This document shows, piece after piece, positions 35,375 to 44,700 of a stretch of 64,000 nt of DNA. The notes beneath the pieces were generated by a model that saw nothing but the letters and a program-made list of their open reading frames with translations, did not search any database and had not been told where the DNA came from. Numbering within the stretch: position 1 is the stretch's first letter; every line of letters starts with the position of its first letter. The position numbers and the translations under genes are program-made. Source of the stretch: Hyphomicrobiales bacterium (lineage in GTDB: Bacteria > Pseudomonadota > Alphaproteobacteria > Rhizobiales > Rhizobiaceae); assembly GCA_900473805.1 (NCBI GenBank), contig UCMS01000002.1:43542-107541 (forward strand). The letters are read 5' to 3'.

Positions 35375-35400
35375 GGCTCCGCCACCGGCGGGGCCTTCTC
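35375..35400 (+). terminator. hairpin after DUF736
   Basis: Nine-base stem with one G-T pair (GGCTCCGCC / GGCGGGGCC), loop ACC, followed by TTCTCTC. It starts 13 bases after the stop codon. Confidence 0.6.
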
Positions 35401-35417
35401 TCCCGTCGAGAGATCAA

Positions 35418-35453
35418 AGCCGGATCTGGCATCGAGCCAGGTCCGGCTTTTTT
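35418..35453 (+). terminator. strong rho-independent terminator
   Basis: Thirteen-base stem with one mismatch-type pair (AGCCGGATCTGGC / GCCAGGTCCGGCT) followed by a run of six T. It backs up the hairpin at 35375. Confidence 0.75.
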
Positions 35454-35543
35454 GGTGGTCTGCGGTGAGGGGGAGAAGCTGCTCAAAATGCACGATTGTG
35501 CCAAGCGGCGACGCCGGCCTCAAGGATGAGCGGTTCCCCCATG

Positions 35544-35555
35544 TGTGGACGGCCC
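35544..35555. repeat. subterminal inverted repeat (downstream end) of element 2
   Basis: TGTGGACGGCCC, exact inverse of 36876-36887. Confidence 0.85.
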
Positions 35556-35655
35556 GTGGAATGCAAGACTTTTGTATCGATGGGATCGGTCAGGTTCAGT
35601 CATGTGTCCGGCCTTCTATCGTGGCATTGTAGCCACTGGCCCTGATGAAGTCCGC

Positions 35656-35719
35656 GGATGGAGAGCCAATCAATTTGTCGAGCTCAAGGCTCTGGGGGAA
35701 CCTAGGCTTTGCTCCATCC
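35656..35719 (-). ncRNA. probable target-binding loop of a bridge RNA (seekRNA), element 2
   Basis: In the noncoding stretch downstream of the transposase. A perfect 8-base stem (35712-35719 with 35656-35663) encloses, in transposase sense, GGTTCCCCCA (35702-35693), a GAGC/GCTC mini-hairpin and CAAATTGAT (35677-35669). The first segment is the reverse complement of the right flank and the second equals the left flank plus the element end (36898-36890). Order and spacing match element 1. RNA expression is inferred from the family; the complete RNA is likely longer, to about 35600. Confidence 0.7.
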
Positions 35720-35791
35720 CCGGTCCAACCGGTTCGCCATCATTACTCAGTCCTTCATTCCTCCGGTCGACGATTGCCGAGCCGGATTCCT

Positions 35792-36814
35792 TCAAACGGC
35801 TGCGTGCCGGTAAGTCTCCTCTCTTCTCAGAAGAGCCCACGCGACGCGGGCGGTCTTGTTTGCGATCGCTACCGACACCATGCGTGCCGGTTTGCGCTGC
35901 AAGAGCTTCGCGATCCCTGGGAATGATGGGGCATCAATGCGCGCCCGTCGTATGACGGCAGTGGCGCCGACTACCAGCAAGCGTCGGATTGTCCGATCGC
36001 CCTGCTTGCTGATCCGCCCTAGCCTCTCCTTTCCGCCACTACTATTTTGTCGCGGCGTTAAGCCAAGCCAAGCCGCGAACTGTCGCGCTGATTTGAATTC
36101 CTCGGCATTGCCGACCGAAGCCGCGATTGCTGCCGCGGTGAGAAAGCCGACGCCTGGGATGGTCATCAGCCTCCGAGCGGCAGCTTGGTCCCGGCACCAC
36201 TGCATTATGGTGCGATCAAGCTCGGCGATCTTATTGCTCAGCTCTTCTAGCTGCATCTGAATGTGCTTGAAGGGTTGCCACGACGGTTCAGGAAGATGGT
36301 CTTTCGCGACGTGTAAGGCTTCGAGAGCAGCTTTCAGCCCGAACTTTCCTTGAGGCGTGATGATACCGAATTCGGCCAAATGGCCTCGGAGTGCGTTGAT
36401 CAGAGCCGTTCTCTGCCGCACGAAAAGATCTCGGGTCTTGTGCTGCATAAGAAGAGCCTGACGCTCGCAATTTTTCACCGGTACGAAGCGCATGGTGGGA
36501 CGGGTGACTGCCTCGCAAATCGCTTCGGCATCTGCTGCATCGTTTTTCCCACGCTTCACATACGGCTTTACATATACCGGAGGCATAAGCTTCACATCGA
36601 AGCCTAAGGCACCGAGTTCCCTCGCCCAGTAATGTGAAGTCGAACAAGCTTCCATGCCGACCAGGCAGGGTGGCAACTGCTCGAAGAAATGCAGGAGCTG
36701 GTTTCGGCGAAGCTGCCGCCGGACAATAACATTGCCGACGTCATCGATAGCATGAACTTGAAACACGTTCTTGGCCAGATCCAGGCCGACGACAGTGATC
36801 TTCTCGAAAGTCAT
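35792..36814 (-). CDS. IS110-family (IS1111 group) transposase/recombinase
   Basis: 340 residues from ATG 36814; the open frame upstream is outside the conserved domain. The DEDD RuvC-like part shows VVGLDLAKNVFQVHAID, MEACSTSHYWAREL and RGKNDAADAEAICEA. The C-terminal domain shows TIPGVGFLTAAAIAASVG and GLTPRQNSSGGKERL. It is clearly different from the transposase at 8458, so the two elements are distinct insertion sequences. The gene appears intact. Confidence 0.92.
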   Translation of the reverse strand: MTFEKITVVGLDLAKNVFQVHAIDDVGNVIVRRQLRRNQLLHFFEQLPPCLVGMEACSTSHYWARELGALGFDVKLMPPVYVKPYVKRGKNDAADAEAICEAVTRPTMRFVPVKNCERQALLMQHKTRDLFVRQRTALINALRGHLAEFGIITPQGKFGLKAALEALHVAKDHLPEPSWQPFKHIQMQLEELSNKIAELDRTIMQWCRDQAAARRLMTIPGVGFLTAAAIAASVGNAEEFKSARQFAAWLGLTPRQNSSGGKERLGRISKQGDRTIRRLLVVGATAVIRRARIDAPSFPGIAKLLQRKPARMVSVAIANKTARVAWALLRREETYRHAAV

Positions 36815-36875
36815 GACACGGTTCCTTCTCTGAGTTGCGCAGAATGATTTTAGCATCTCGCGCGACGGGTTCGGA

Positions 36876-36887
36876 GGGCCGTCCACA
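36876..36887. repeat. subterminal inverted repeat (upstream end) of element 2
   Basis: GGGCCGTCCACA, exact inverse of 35544-35555. Confidence 0.85.
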
Positions 36888-37037
36888 TCATCAATTTGCT
36901 CCACCTGCCCTTAAGGGCAGATTGCGCAACTCGGCTCCCCCACTCCCCGGCTCTGCCGGTCGCTGGCGCGATCCGTGACCCCCGCATCCCCTTCTCGGAC
37001 CGGTCGGTCATCTTTCACGAGCGTCAAGGAGACGAAG

Positions 37038-37208
37038 ATGACCTACGAACTCGAAATCCAGATCGAAGAACTGCGGGCCGAGCTGCGCAACGCTGTCGAT
37101 GGCGCCGATCGCCGTCAGATCCAGGCCGAGCTCGAAATCGCCCAAGCGGAACTGGCCATCGAGGCGGCCGAGATGGATGGCCTTCTAGAAGCCGAGCCGC
37201 CCTTCTGA
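37038..37208 (+). CDS. small coiled-coil protein (56 residues)
   Basis: ATG 37038 follows AAGGAGAC. Nearly the whole protein is a charged helix with heptad spacing (TYELEIQIEELRAELRNAVD, then IQAELEIAQAELAIEAAEMD). Function unknown; such mini-proteins are frequent in rhizobial plasmid leading regions. Confidence 0.6.
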   Translation: MTYELEIQIEELRAELRNAVDGADRRQIQAELEIAQAELAIEAAEMDGLLEAEPPF

Positions 37209-37457
37209 GGTGGCTGTCATCGCCCGATCTGTTCCACGGCTCCGGTCGATCCCGTTCCATCGACATTGGGAATGATGCGGATCGTGCGTCCCGCCGCAAC
37301 CTGAAGCCGTCAGAATTTTCCCCGCCTTTGGCTCCTCGCGCAGCAAAATTCAGCCGCCCTCAGGTCCTGCGCTGCGCTTCGGCCGTGACCGGTGCAGCAC
37401 TCCTTCCCGATCCGCATTTCATCCCCGCGACGAAACGCAATCGACAGGAGAAACCAA

Positions 37458-37631
37458 ATGCAACAACTCGCCAAATTCCTCAAGGCGACCGGCCGCCGCC
37501 TTCGCGTCCTCGCCAGGGTGATCTGTCACTTCTTCCGCAAGGGCAAGCTCGGTTTGAAGATCGCGATCAAGATCCCGTTCTTCGTCGAGGTCGAGATCAA
37601 TTTCGTGACCGACTGGAACCGACGGCGCTAA
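37458..37631 (+). CDS. small basic amphipathic protein (57 residues)
   Basis: ATG 37458 after ACAGGAG. The protein is very basic (QQLAKFLKATGRRLRVLARV, then FRKGKLGLKIAIKIPFF) and ends DWNRRR. It could bind membranes or nucleic acid. No family recognised. Confidence 0.55.
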   Translation: MQQLAKFLKATGRRLRVLARVICHFFRKGKLGLKIAIKIPFFVEVEINFVTDWNRRR

Positions 37632-37671
37632 CCGCCATACCGGCTCGGCTCGCCGGGCCGGTATCTAAAGC

Positions 37672-38163
37672 TCAACACCAAGGTTCTCGCCGCCCGCTCC
37701 ATGTCCTGGCGAGACCTTCTGAAACCATGACATCGCCGAGGCTCCGACCGTCGCGAACCAGCACGCGAAGCTTGCGCCCATAGTGGTCGGTGTCCCGAGC
37801 CGGCCATCCTTTGAGTTCGAACGAACCTTCGTTCATAAGTTCAAGCATTCTGTCCATGGCGCGTTTCCCAAGAACCAGCTCAGACGAGCATTTCGACTCA
37901 CTCACCTCTGGTGTGTCGATATCCGCGATACGAATCTTCCGGCCGATTAACCAGATCGTGTCTCCGTCGATGACGCATGCTTGGCGCGTGCCAGTGGCAC
38001 ATGTTTGGAAGACCACGCTCACCTTCGGTGGGGCCCCGGACGCGTAAACGTTGTCACCAGCCGAAACAGAGACAGTTGGAGGAATTGCGAACATCACCGC
38101 CAGGATTAATTTTATGAAACCCCGCATTTGCCCATGCGTTACATTATCTGATGCGTTTTCCAT
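37672..38163 (-). CDS. thermonuclease-family (SNase-like) secreted nuclease
   Basis: 163 residues from ATG 38163; an internal ATG at 38127 would start exactly at the signal-like segment RGFIKLILAVMFAIPPTVS and may be the true start. The SNase pattern is visible (ACVIDGDTIWLIGRKIRIAD, IDTPEV, YGRKLRVLV, DVMVSEGLARTW). Catalytic Arg and Asp/Glu positions appear kept. It would be exported to the periplasm; related genes are common on conjugative plasmids, where their role is uncertain. Confidence 0.75.
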   Translation of the reverse strand: MENASDNVTHGQMRGFIKLILAVMFAIPPTVSVSAGDNVYASGAPPKVSVVFQTCATGTRQACVIDGDTIWLIGRKIRIADIDTPEVSESKCSSELVLGKRAMDRMLELMNEGSFELKGWPARDTDHYGRKLRVLVRDGRSLGDVMVSEGLARTWSGRREPWC

Positions 38164-38189
38164 GCCTGTCCGTCCAATTCCGGCGCCAT

Positions 38190-38459
38190 CTACCAGATAT
38201 CGGGGCATGATTGACGGACAGTTGTTGAGTAGCCGCGGCGCTTCTTCTGCCGGAGGAGATAGAGGAAGAGGACCACGGCCTCTCGCTCGGTTTCGAAATG
38301 GTGGCTCATGGTCTGGCCGTTCGTTCCGATACGTCCCCAACACCGCGTCAGGCACGCTTCGCCGAACAGGTTGGGCTCGATGGCCATCGCATAGAAACGG
38401 GCCATGTTTTTCGTGGCGTCCGTTCTCTCGACGTAGAGATGGTAAGGCTGCGTGATCAT
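38190..38459 (-). CDS. WGR-domain protein
   Basis: 89 residues from ATG 38459; the frame runs 24 codons further upstream. The domain signature is complete (YHLYVERTDATKNMARFYAM, then CLTRCWGRIGTNGQ). WGR domains bind DNA or RNA ends in poly(ADP-ribose) polymerases and bacterial regulators. Single-domain versions are common on rhizobial plasmids and of unknown function. It lies 26 bases upstream of the nuclease gene, probably in one transcript. Confidence 0.78.
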   Translation of the reverse strand: MITQPYHLYVERTDATKNMARFYAMAIEPNLFGEACLTRCWGRIGTNGQTMSHHFETEREAVVLFLYLLRQKKRRGYSTTVRQSCPDIW

Positions 38460-38664
38460 GCCGGCATGATCCTGTCTCCAACGCTCCCCGTCCAACGAGA
38501 GTTTTGAATCATTCAGACGCAATTGATTCAATTTCGTGATGTCTCGGCGGACAACGGCAGGCCTCTATTCGACCCAAAGGGAACCTGGCCAACATCAGTA
38601 CCGCGCACTTGTCATTGCGCAACGTCTATGGAAAGAAGCCGCCTGCCGACTTCAGGAGGGGCAG

Positions 38665-38883
38665 ATGGAAGACGCTATCCAGATCGACAACCGCGGCGAC
38701 TTTGGCATATGGGCCATCGAAGTGGCCAAGCAGATTGTCGCGGATCAGGGGTTTGAACTTGCCCGTGCTGCTCGCGATGGTTCTGAAGACGATGTTCGCG
38801 TGGCTGGCAACGCTCTCGGTCAAGCCATCACCAACGCGCTGATGGAGGTTTTCGACGGACTGACAGAAGGCGTCTCCGACTAG
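38665..38883 (+). CDS. small acidic hypothetical protein (72 residues)
   Basis: ATG 38665 is preceded by the strong ribosome site AGGAGG five bases upstream, so I discard the longer frame from 38536. The sequence (IDNRGDFGIWAIEVAKQIVA, then GNALGQAITNALMEVFDG) is helical and acidic. Last rightward gene before traG. Function unknown. Confidence 0.6.
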   Translation: MEDAIQIDNRGDFGIWAIEVAKQIVADQGFELARAARDGSEDDVRVAGNALGQAITNALMEVFDGLTEGVSD

Positions 38884-39055
38884 CAGATGGCCGTCTGAAG
38901 TGGAATGCCTCTGTCGGGGGCAGTCGGTCCCGGCTTCCGCTTACGCGGCGCTATGCTAAGCCTCCTGCGGCTGCCCGGTATCCGACCGAAGCATGACGAG
39001 AATTCCCGAAATCACGCCCTGTCGGTCGTCGCTATGCTGATTTCACCGATGCTCT

Positions 39056-40990
39056 TCATTGTTCGTCTGTAGGCGCTTTGCGCCGCCAAAACCTGCTGTC
39101 CTTCATGCAGGCTGTCATATCTTCCCGCCGGAACCAGATGGCGCGGCCGCACCTCAACGGCGCGTTGCCTGCCGTGAACACGATCTGCTCGTCGGCGCGC
39201 ATTCGAAGGACTTCGTGTGGCTGGATGAGCGGCCGGGCTGCCAGCTGCTTCGACCGCGTCCGCGACGACCCGCGGGATTGGAAGCTGCGGCTGACCTGAT
39301 CGATTTCGACTGTCGTCATGCCGCATCGACGTGAGATGTAGTCTGCGGTCTCCGGATCGTTTATGGCGGCGAAACTGATCCAACTTGCACTCTCGAACCA
39401 CTTGTTGGACGCGTCGCGCCCGCCATAGGTTTCGCGCAACTGGCCGATCGACTGATAGATCATCGTTAGCGTGATACCGTATTTCCGACCCGCGTCCCGC
39501 GCGGTCTCCAGAATGCGCATGTAGCCGAGACGAGCGACCTCATCGAGCAGGAACAGGGCCCGACCGTCCATGGTGCCATCGCGATTGTAGATCGCGTTGA
39601 GGAACGAGCCGATTACGACCCGTGCCAGCCCGGCATGGGTCTCCAGCGTCTTCAGGTCGATGTTGATGAACACGTCGGTTTTGCCGGAAGCAATATCCTC
39701 CGTCCGGAACGTTGAACCGGACACGAGCGCTGCATAGTTTTGGTATGACAGCCAATGCGTCTCCTTGATCGCATTGGCATAGACACCGGAAAAGGTTTCC
39801 GGCGTCATGTTGACGAAGGCGGCGACGTTTTCCTTCACGAAGTCCGATCCGGAATTGTCGTAGATATCCTGCAGGCGCTGCCGAAGCTTCGGTTCGGGCT
39901 CGGACAGATTCTCGCGGACCTGCCGAAGCGTCTGCTTCTCCGTCGGTGTGTGACCGGACAGGCAGACATCGGCAATGATCGCCGTCAGGAGTTGCAGGCC
40001 TGAGGCGCGGAAGAAGTCGTCGCGGACGCCACTCGCGCGACCGCTATCGCTCATGATCCATGACGCGACCGAGGCAATGTCCTCCTCCTTCGTACCGCCA
40101 TACTGGCCGACCCAGTCGAGTGCATTGAAGCCCGTCGCGGGTTTCCGCGGATCGAGGATCCTGACCCGCCTCCCCGCCTCCTCCCTATGTTTCGAGACCA
40201 TGGGCGCGACCTCGTTCGACGGATCGAGCACGACGAGCGAGCCTCCCCACTTCAACGCGGTCGGGATCGTGACTGAGGTCGTTTTGAAACCGCCCGATCC
40301 GGCAAAGACGATGCCATGCGATGAGCCGAATGAGCCATCGAAGCAGAGCAGCGGAGACTTGCCACCGGCGCCCCAAGTCTCGCTGGTATCGGCCCGGAAC
40401 GAGCCGCCGGCGACACTGTCGCGATCGACGCGATACCGCTCGCCGACCACGATGCCGCCGGTGTCCGGAAAGAGCTTTCCCGCATCGGCAAGTTTCATCC
40501 AGTCGGCCTCGCCGTGCAGGGCTCGCTTGCCAATGATGCGTTTCGGCGCTGCCCGTGCGAAGGCGGCATTGCCGACCATCGCCACGCGGATCGCAAAGCA
40601 GCCGGACATCAGTGCTGCGGCCGCGCCAATCATGGTCGATGGATCGAGATAGGAGACCGCGGATTGTCCCGCCGGCATCCAGGAGGAGAGTTCTGCCAAG
40701 CGCACGCCTTCCCGCAAGCAAGCTATCAGGATGACCGCGGCATTTCCGCTTGCAGCACCAACGCCTGCGGCACGAATGCTTGCCGATCCGGCCGTCGCAA
40801 ATAGGAAAATCATGCCAAGCGCGGCCGCCATCATGTAGGGTGCGGCGATCCCTGCCCGTCCCAGAGCAAGCTTTGCCGCATCTGATTTTCCGAACCCGGC
40901 AAGCCAGCTCTCGATCCCGGTCATCGCGAACACGGTCGCTACCATCATGGCCACGGGCAAATGGACGAGAACGATCCTATTCACCGTCAT
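39056..40990 (-). CDS. traG: TraG, type IV secretion coupling protein (VirD4-like)
   Basis: 644 residues. Several hydrophobic segments in the first 150 residues anchor it in the inner membrane. The ATPase follows, with Walker [10 protein letters not shown] and Walker [13 protein letters not shown], and the family segments [20 protein letters not shown] and [16 protein letters not shown]. TraG links the relaxase-DNA complex to the Trb mating pore. It overlaps traD by 14 bases in the leftward traCDG operon. Confidence 0.93.
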   Translation of the reverse strand: MTVNRIVLVHLPVAMMVATVFAMTGIESWLAGFGKSDAAKLALGRAGIAAPYMMAAALGMIFLFATAGSASIRAAGVGAASGNAAVILIACLREGVRLAELSSWMPAGQSAVSYLDPSTMIGAAAALMSGCFAIRVAMVGNAAFARAAPKRIIGKRALHGEADWMKLADAGKLFPDTGGIVVGERYRVDRDSVAGGSFRADTSETWGAGGKSPLLCFDGSFGSSHGIVFAGSGGFKTTSVTIPTALKWGGSLVVLDPSNEVAPMVSKHREEAGRRVRILDPRKPATGFNALDWVGQYGGTKEEDIASVASWIMSDSGRASGVRDDFFRASGLQLLTAIIADVCLSGHTPTEKQTLRQVRENLSEPEPKLRQRLQDIYDNSGSDFVKENVAAFVNMTPETFSGVYANAIKETHWLSYQNYAALVSGSTFRTEDIASGKTDVFINIDLKTLETHAGLARVVIGSFLNAIYNRDGTMDGRALFLLDEVARLGYMRILETARDAGRKYGITLTMIYQSIGQLRETYGGRDASNKWFESASWISFAAINDPETADYISRRCGMTTVEIDQVSRSFQSRGSSRTRSKQLAARPLIQPHEVLRMRADEQIVFTAGNAPLRCGRAIWFRREDMTACMKDSRFWRRKAPTDEQ

Positions 40991-41192
40991 TGCCGAACGC
41001 CTTCGTCCCGATTGCCGTCAACCGTGTCCGTTCGCTGTCGTCGGACTTCAGCCGGTGCTGCAAGTCCATCAACGCGCCGAGCAGAAGCACGCGTTTCTCG
41101 TAGCGAAGCCCGGCTTTGACGATCAGGCCGCCGAGCTCGATCTTGTCGCGCGTGTCCTTCCTCCGCGCATCGGACGTTACGCTCCTGCTCAT
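40977..41192 (-). CDS. traD: TraD, conjugal transfer accessory protein
   Basis: 71 residues, the usual size, from ATG 41192; the frame is open further upstream but overlaps traC. The conserved core [20 protein letters not shown] is present. TraD is a small relaxosome or coupling accessory of Ti-type plasmids. It lies 4 bases after the traC stop and overlaps traG. Confidence 0.85.
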   Translation of the reverse strand: MSRSVTSDARRKDTRDKIELGGLIVKAGLRYEKRVLLLGALMDLQHRLKSDDSERTRLTAIGTKAFGNDGE

Positions 41193-41196
41193 GCGC

Positions 41197-41493
41197 TCAA
41201 GCCACAGCAGTGCCGCCCGAAGCCGCGCCAGACGCGACCGTTTCGGACTGCCCGCCGCCTGTGTTGCTTTCACCTGCCCCTTTCCTCCCGCTCGTGCCGG
41301 GCTTGCCTCCGCGAAACCGTTTCGCCAGATCCTCGAACGCCACCTGGAAGTCCGCTTCATCGATCTCGATCTCACCAAGCCCTGCCCTGAGTGCAATGCG
41401 GCCAATGCGCTCTGCCTCTCTCGTTTCCGCATGCTTGAGCTGCTCCTGAAGTTTGGCGATTTCTTCGCGGATTTTGGAGGATGGCTTCTTCAT
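41197..41493 (-). CDS. traC: TraC, conjugal transfer accessory protein
   Basis: 98 residues. The N-terminal helix ([20 protein letters not shown]) and the central [13 protein letters not shown] are typical of TraC proteins that bind at oriT and help relaxase; the C-terminus is Gly/Ser-rich and disordered. First gene of the leftward traCDG operon, beginning about 150 bases from the predicted nick. Confidence 0.85.
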   Translation of the reverse strand: MKKPSSKIREEIAKLQEQLKHAETREAERIGRIALRAGLGEIEIDEADFQVAFEDLAKRFRGGKPGTSGRKGAGESNTGGGQSETVASGAASGGTAVA

Positions 41494-41581
41494 CTCTGGA
41501 TTGTCCTCTGATGCTGCATGTCGTGTTTCACGCAGACAGCGTCGTTCAGATCGGCGTGCCGATCTACTAACAAAAATGCGA

Positions 41582-41690
41582 GTAGGCGAAGCCTACGCTT
41601 TTGAGGATCATCCCGACCGTTCGCAAGGACGGATCCGAAGGGCGCAATTATACGTCGCTGATGCGACGCTCTGCTTTGTCCCCTGCCAAT
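41582..41690 (-). other. origin of transfer (oriT), Ti/RSF1010 type
   Basis: Located between divergent traC and traA, as in Ti plasmids. On the minus strand the sequence GTATAATTGCGCCCTT matches the Q-type nick region; by analogy with RSF1010 the cut would fall between G and C of GCG|CCC, at 41643/41642. Next to it is the inverted repeat CGTCGC-TGAT-GCGACG (41654-41669). A second hairpin, GTAGGC-GAA-GCCTAC, lies at 41582-41596. The strand transferred first would run towards lower coordinates. Confidence 0.8.
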
Positions 41691-41757
41691 GGTGCTATTT
41701 GGGCCGTCCACTCCTTGCGAACACACTGATTTTGTTCGATCGCAGGAGTCTTTTTTC

Positions 41758-44700
41758 ATGGCCGTCCCGCATTTCTCCGTCAGCATCGTCGCCCGCGGTT
41801 CCGGCCGCAGTGCCGTGCTGTCGGCGGCGTATCGGCACTGCGCCAAGATGGACTATGAACGAGAAGCCCGGACGATCGACTACACGCGCAAGCAAGGACT
41901 GCTGCACGAGGAGTTCGTCATTCCCGCCGATGCCCCGGAGTGGTTGCAATCGATGATTGCTGACCGGTCCGTGTCGGGTGCATCGGAAGCCTTCTGGAAC
42001 AAGGTCGAAGAGTTTGAAAAGCGATCGGATGCGCAGCTCGCTAAGGACGTAACCATCGCTCTGCCGATCGAGCTTTCAGCCGAGCAGAACATCGAGCTCG
42101 TCAGGGACTTTGTGGCGCGGCACATCACGGCTCAGGGCATGGTGGCTGACTGGGTCTTCCACGACGCGCCGGGCAATCCGCATATCCATCTGATGACGAC
42201 GCTGCGGCCGCTCACCGGGAGCGGTTTCGGGTCGAAGAAGGTGGCGGTCACTGGACCGGACGGCAAAACGCTGCGCAACAATAGCGGCAAGCTCGTCTAT
42301 GAGCTTTGGGCCGGTGGGCTCGAAAACTTCAATGCGTTTCGCGACGGCTGGTTTGCCTGCCAGAACCGGCATCTCGCGCTTGCCGGCCTCGACATCAGGA
42401 TCGATGGTCGCTCCTTCGAAAAGCAGGGCATCGAACTGACACCGACCATCCACCTCGGCGTCGGCACGAAGGCGATCGAGCGGAAAAGCGAGGATTTAGA
42501 GAGGAAGGCTGCGCTCGGACGTCTGGAGCTGCAAGAAGAGCGGCGAGCTGAGAACGCTCGCCGAATCCAGCGCAATCCGGAGATCGTGCTTGATCTGATC
42601 ACGCGGGAGAAGAGTGCATTTGACAGCCAAGATGTCGCGAAGGTCCTCCATCGCTATATCGACGATGCGGGCCTCTTCCAGAGCTTGATGGCACGCATCC
42701 TGCAGAGCCCCGAAACCCTTCGCCTTGATCGAGAGCGCCTGGACTTCGTGACCGGGGTGCGGGCGCCGGCCAAGTACACGACGCGCGAGCTGATCCGGCT
42801 CGAAGCCGAAATGGCCAACCGGGCGATCTGGCTTTCGCAGCGGTCTTCGCATGGCGTCCGTAAACCGGTGCTTGAGGCGACGTTCGCGCGCCATGAGCGG
42901 TTGTCGGACGAGCAGAAGGTCGCCATCGAACATGTGGCCGGTGGTGAGCGGATCGCCGCCGTGATTGGCCGCGCCGGCGCCGGCAAGACCACGATGATGA
43001 AGGCTGCGCGCGAGGCCTGGGAAGCGGCTGGATATCGCGTGGTCGGTGGGGCACTCGCCGGCAAGGCGGCGGAAGGTCTTTCAAGCGAAGCCGGCATCGT
43101 CTCGCGCACGCTGTCGTCCTGGGAAATCCGCTGGAAGCAGGGTCGCGGAAAGCTCGACGAGAAGACGGTATTCGTGCTGGACGAGGCCGGCATGGTGTCG
43201 TCGCGGCAGATGGCCTTTTTCGTCGAAACCATCACGAAGGCCGGTGCCAAACTCGTGCTTGTCGGCGATCCGGAGCAGCTTCAGCCGATCGAGGCGGGTG
43301 CGGCGTTCCGGGCGATCGCCGATCGTATCGGCTATGCGGAACTCGAAACGATCTATCGCCAGCGTGAGCAATGGATGCGCGACGCATCGCTCGATCTCGC
43401 GCGCGGCAATGTCGGCAAAGCCGTCTCAGCCTATCAGTCGAATGGCAAGATGATCGGCTCGGAGCTGAAGGCCGATGCTGTCACCAACCTCATCGCTGAC
43501 TGGAACCGCGACTACGATCCTGCCAAGTCCACATTAATCCTCGCGCACCTGCGCCGTGACGTCCGCATGCTGAATGAGCTGGCGCGCAAAAAGCTGATCG
43601 AGCGCGGCATCATCGACCACGGTTCGCCGTTCAAGACCGCCGACGGTGTCAGAAGTTTTGCTGCCGGCGACCAGATCGTCTTCCTGAAGAACGAAGGCTC
43701 GATCGGCGTCAAGAACGGCATGCTGGGCAAAGTGGTGGAAGCAGCGTCCGGTCGCATCGTGGCAGTGATCGGCGAGGGCGAACATCTGCGCCAGGTTTCG
43801 GTGGAGCAACGCTTCTATACCAATGTCGATCACGGCTACGCCACCACAGTGCACAAGAGCCAGGGTGCGACCGTTGACCGAGTCAAGGTGCTGGCATCCG
43901 TCTCCCTTGATCGTCACTTGACCTATGTCGCGATGACCCGCCACCGCGAGGATCTCGGCGTCTACTACGGCAGCCGATCCTTCGCCAAGGCCGGCGGTCT
44001 GGTCGAGATCCTGTCGCGCAGGAATTCCAAGGAAACGACACTCGATTATGCCGGCGGTAGCACCTACCGGCAGGCACTCCGCTTTGCGGAAGCGCGCGGG
44101 ATGCAGGTCGTCAACGTCGCCAGAACGGTTGCGCGCGATCGTCTCGAATGGACGGCTCGGCAGAAGCAAAAGCTTGTCGATCTCGCCGGCCGGCTTGCAG
44201 TCCTCGGCACCAGGCTCGGTTTCGCAACGGCGGCGGCCAGTACAATTCAAACTTCAGCAAAGGAGGCCAAGCCCATGGTGGCCGGTATCACCACATTCCC
44301 GAAATCGATCGATCAGGCAGTGGAGGACAAGCTTGCATCCGATCCGGCATTGAAGAAGCAATGGGAAGAAGTCTCGATGCGCTTCCACCATGTCTATGCA
44401 AGGCCGGAAGCAGCGTTCAAAGCAGTCGATGTTGCCGCGATGTTGCGCGATCAGGCGGCCGCGGCGAAGACGATCGCCAGGATTGCCAGCGAGCCTGAAA
44501 CCTTCGGTGCCCTCAAGGGTAAGACGGGTGTCTTCGCGAGCCGCGCTGACAAATCGGAGCGGGACCGGGCGCTGAAGAACGTGACGCCGCTCGCCGACAG
44601 CATTAGCGACTATCTCCGCCAGCGCGGCGATGCGGAGCGGCGAAATCACGCCGAGGAGCTGGCGGTGCGCAGGCAGGTTGCGCTGGAAATCCCCGCTCTC

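Larger units (their letters stand above)
35541..36892 (-). mobile_element. IS1111-type (IS110-family) element 2
   Basis: A perfect 12-base inverted repeat, TGTGGACGGCCC at 35544-35555 and its complement at 36876-36887, lies 3 and 5 bases inside the ends, the same geometry as in element 1 at 8387-9758. The transposase reads leftward. The flanks are GGTTCCCCC on the left and AATTTGCTCC on the right, and both are echoed in the element's noncoding part, which fixes the borders. About 1352 bases. It sits in an intergenic region and breaks no recognised gene. Confidence 0.85.

Noticed and set aside
35545..35955. 136-codon open frame overlapping the end of IS element 2
   Set aside because: Lies in the noncoding guide-RNA part and runs against the transposase; explained by the element.
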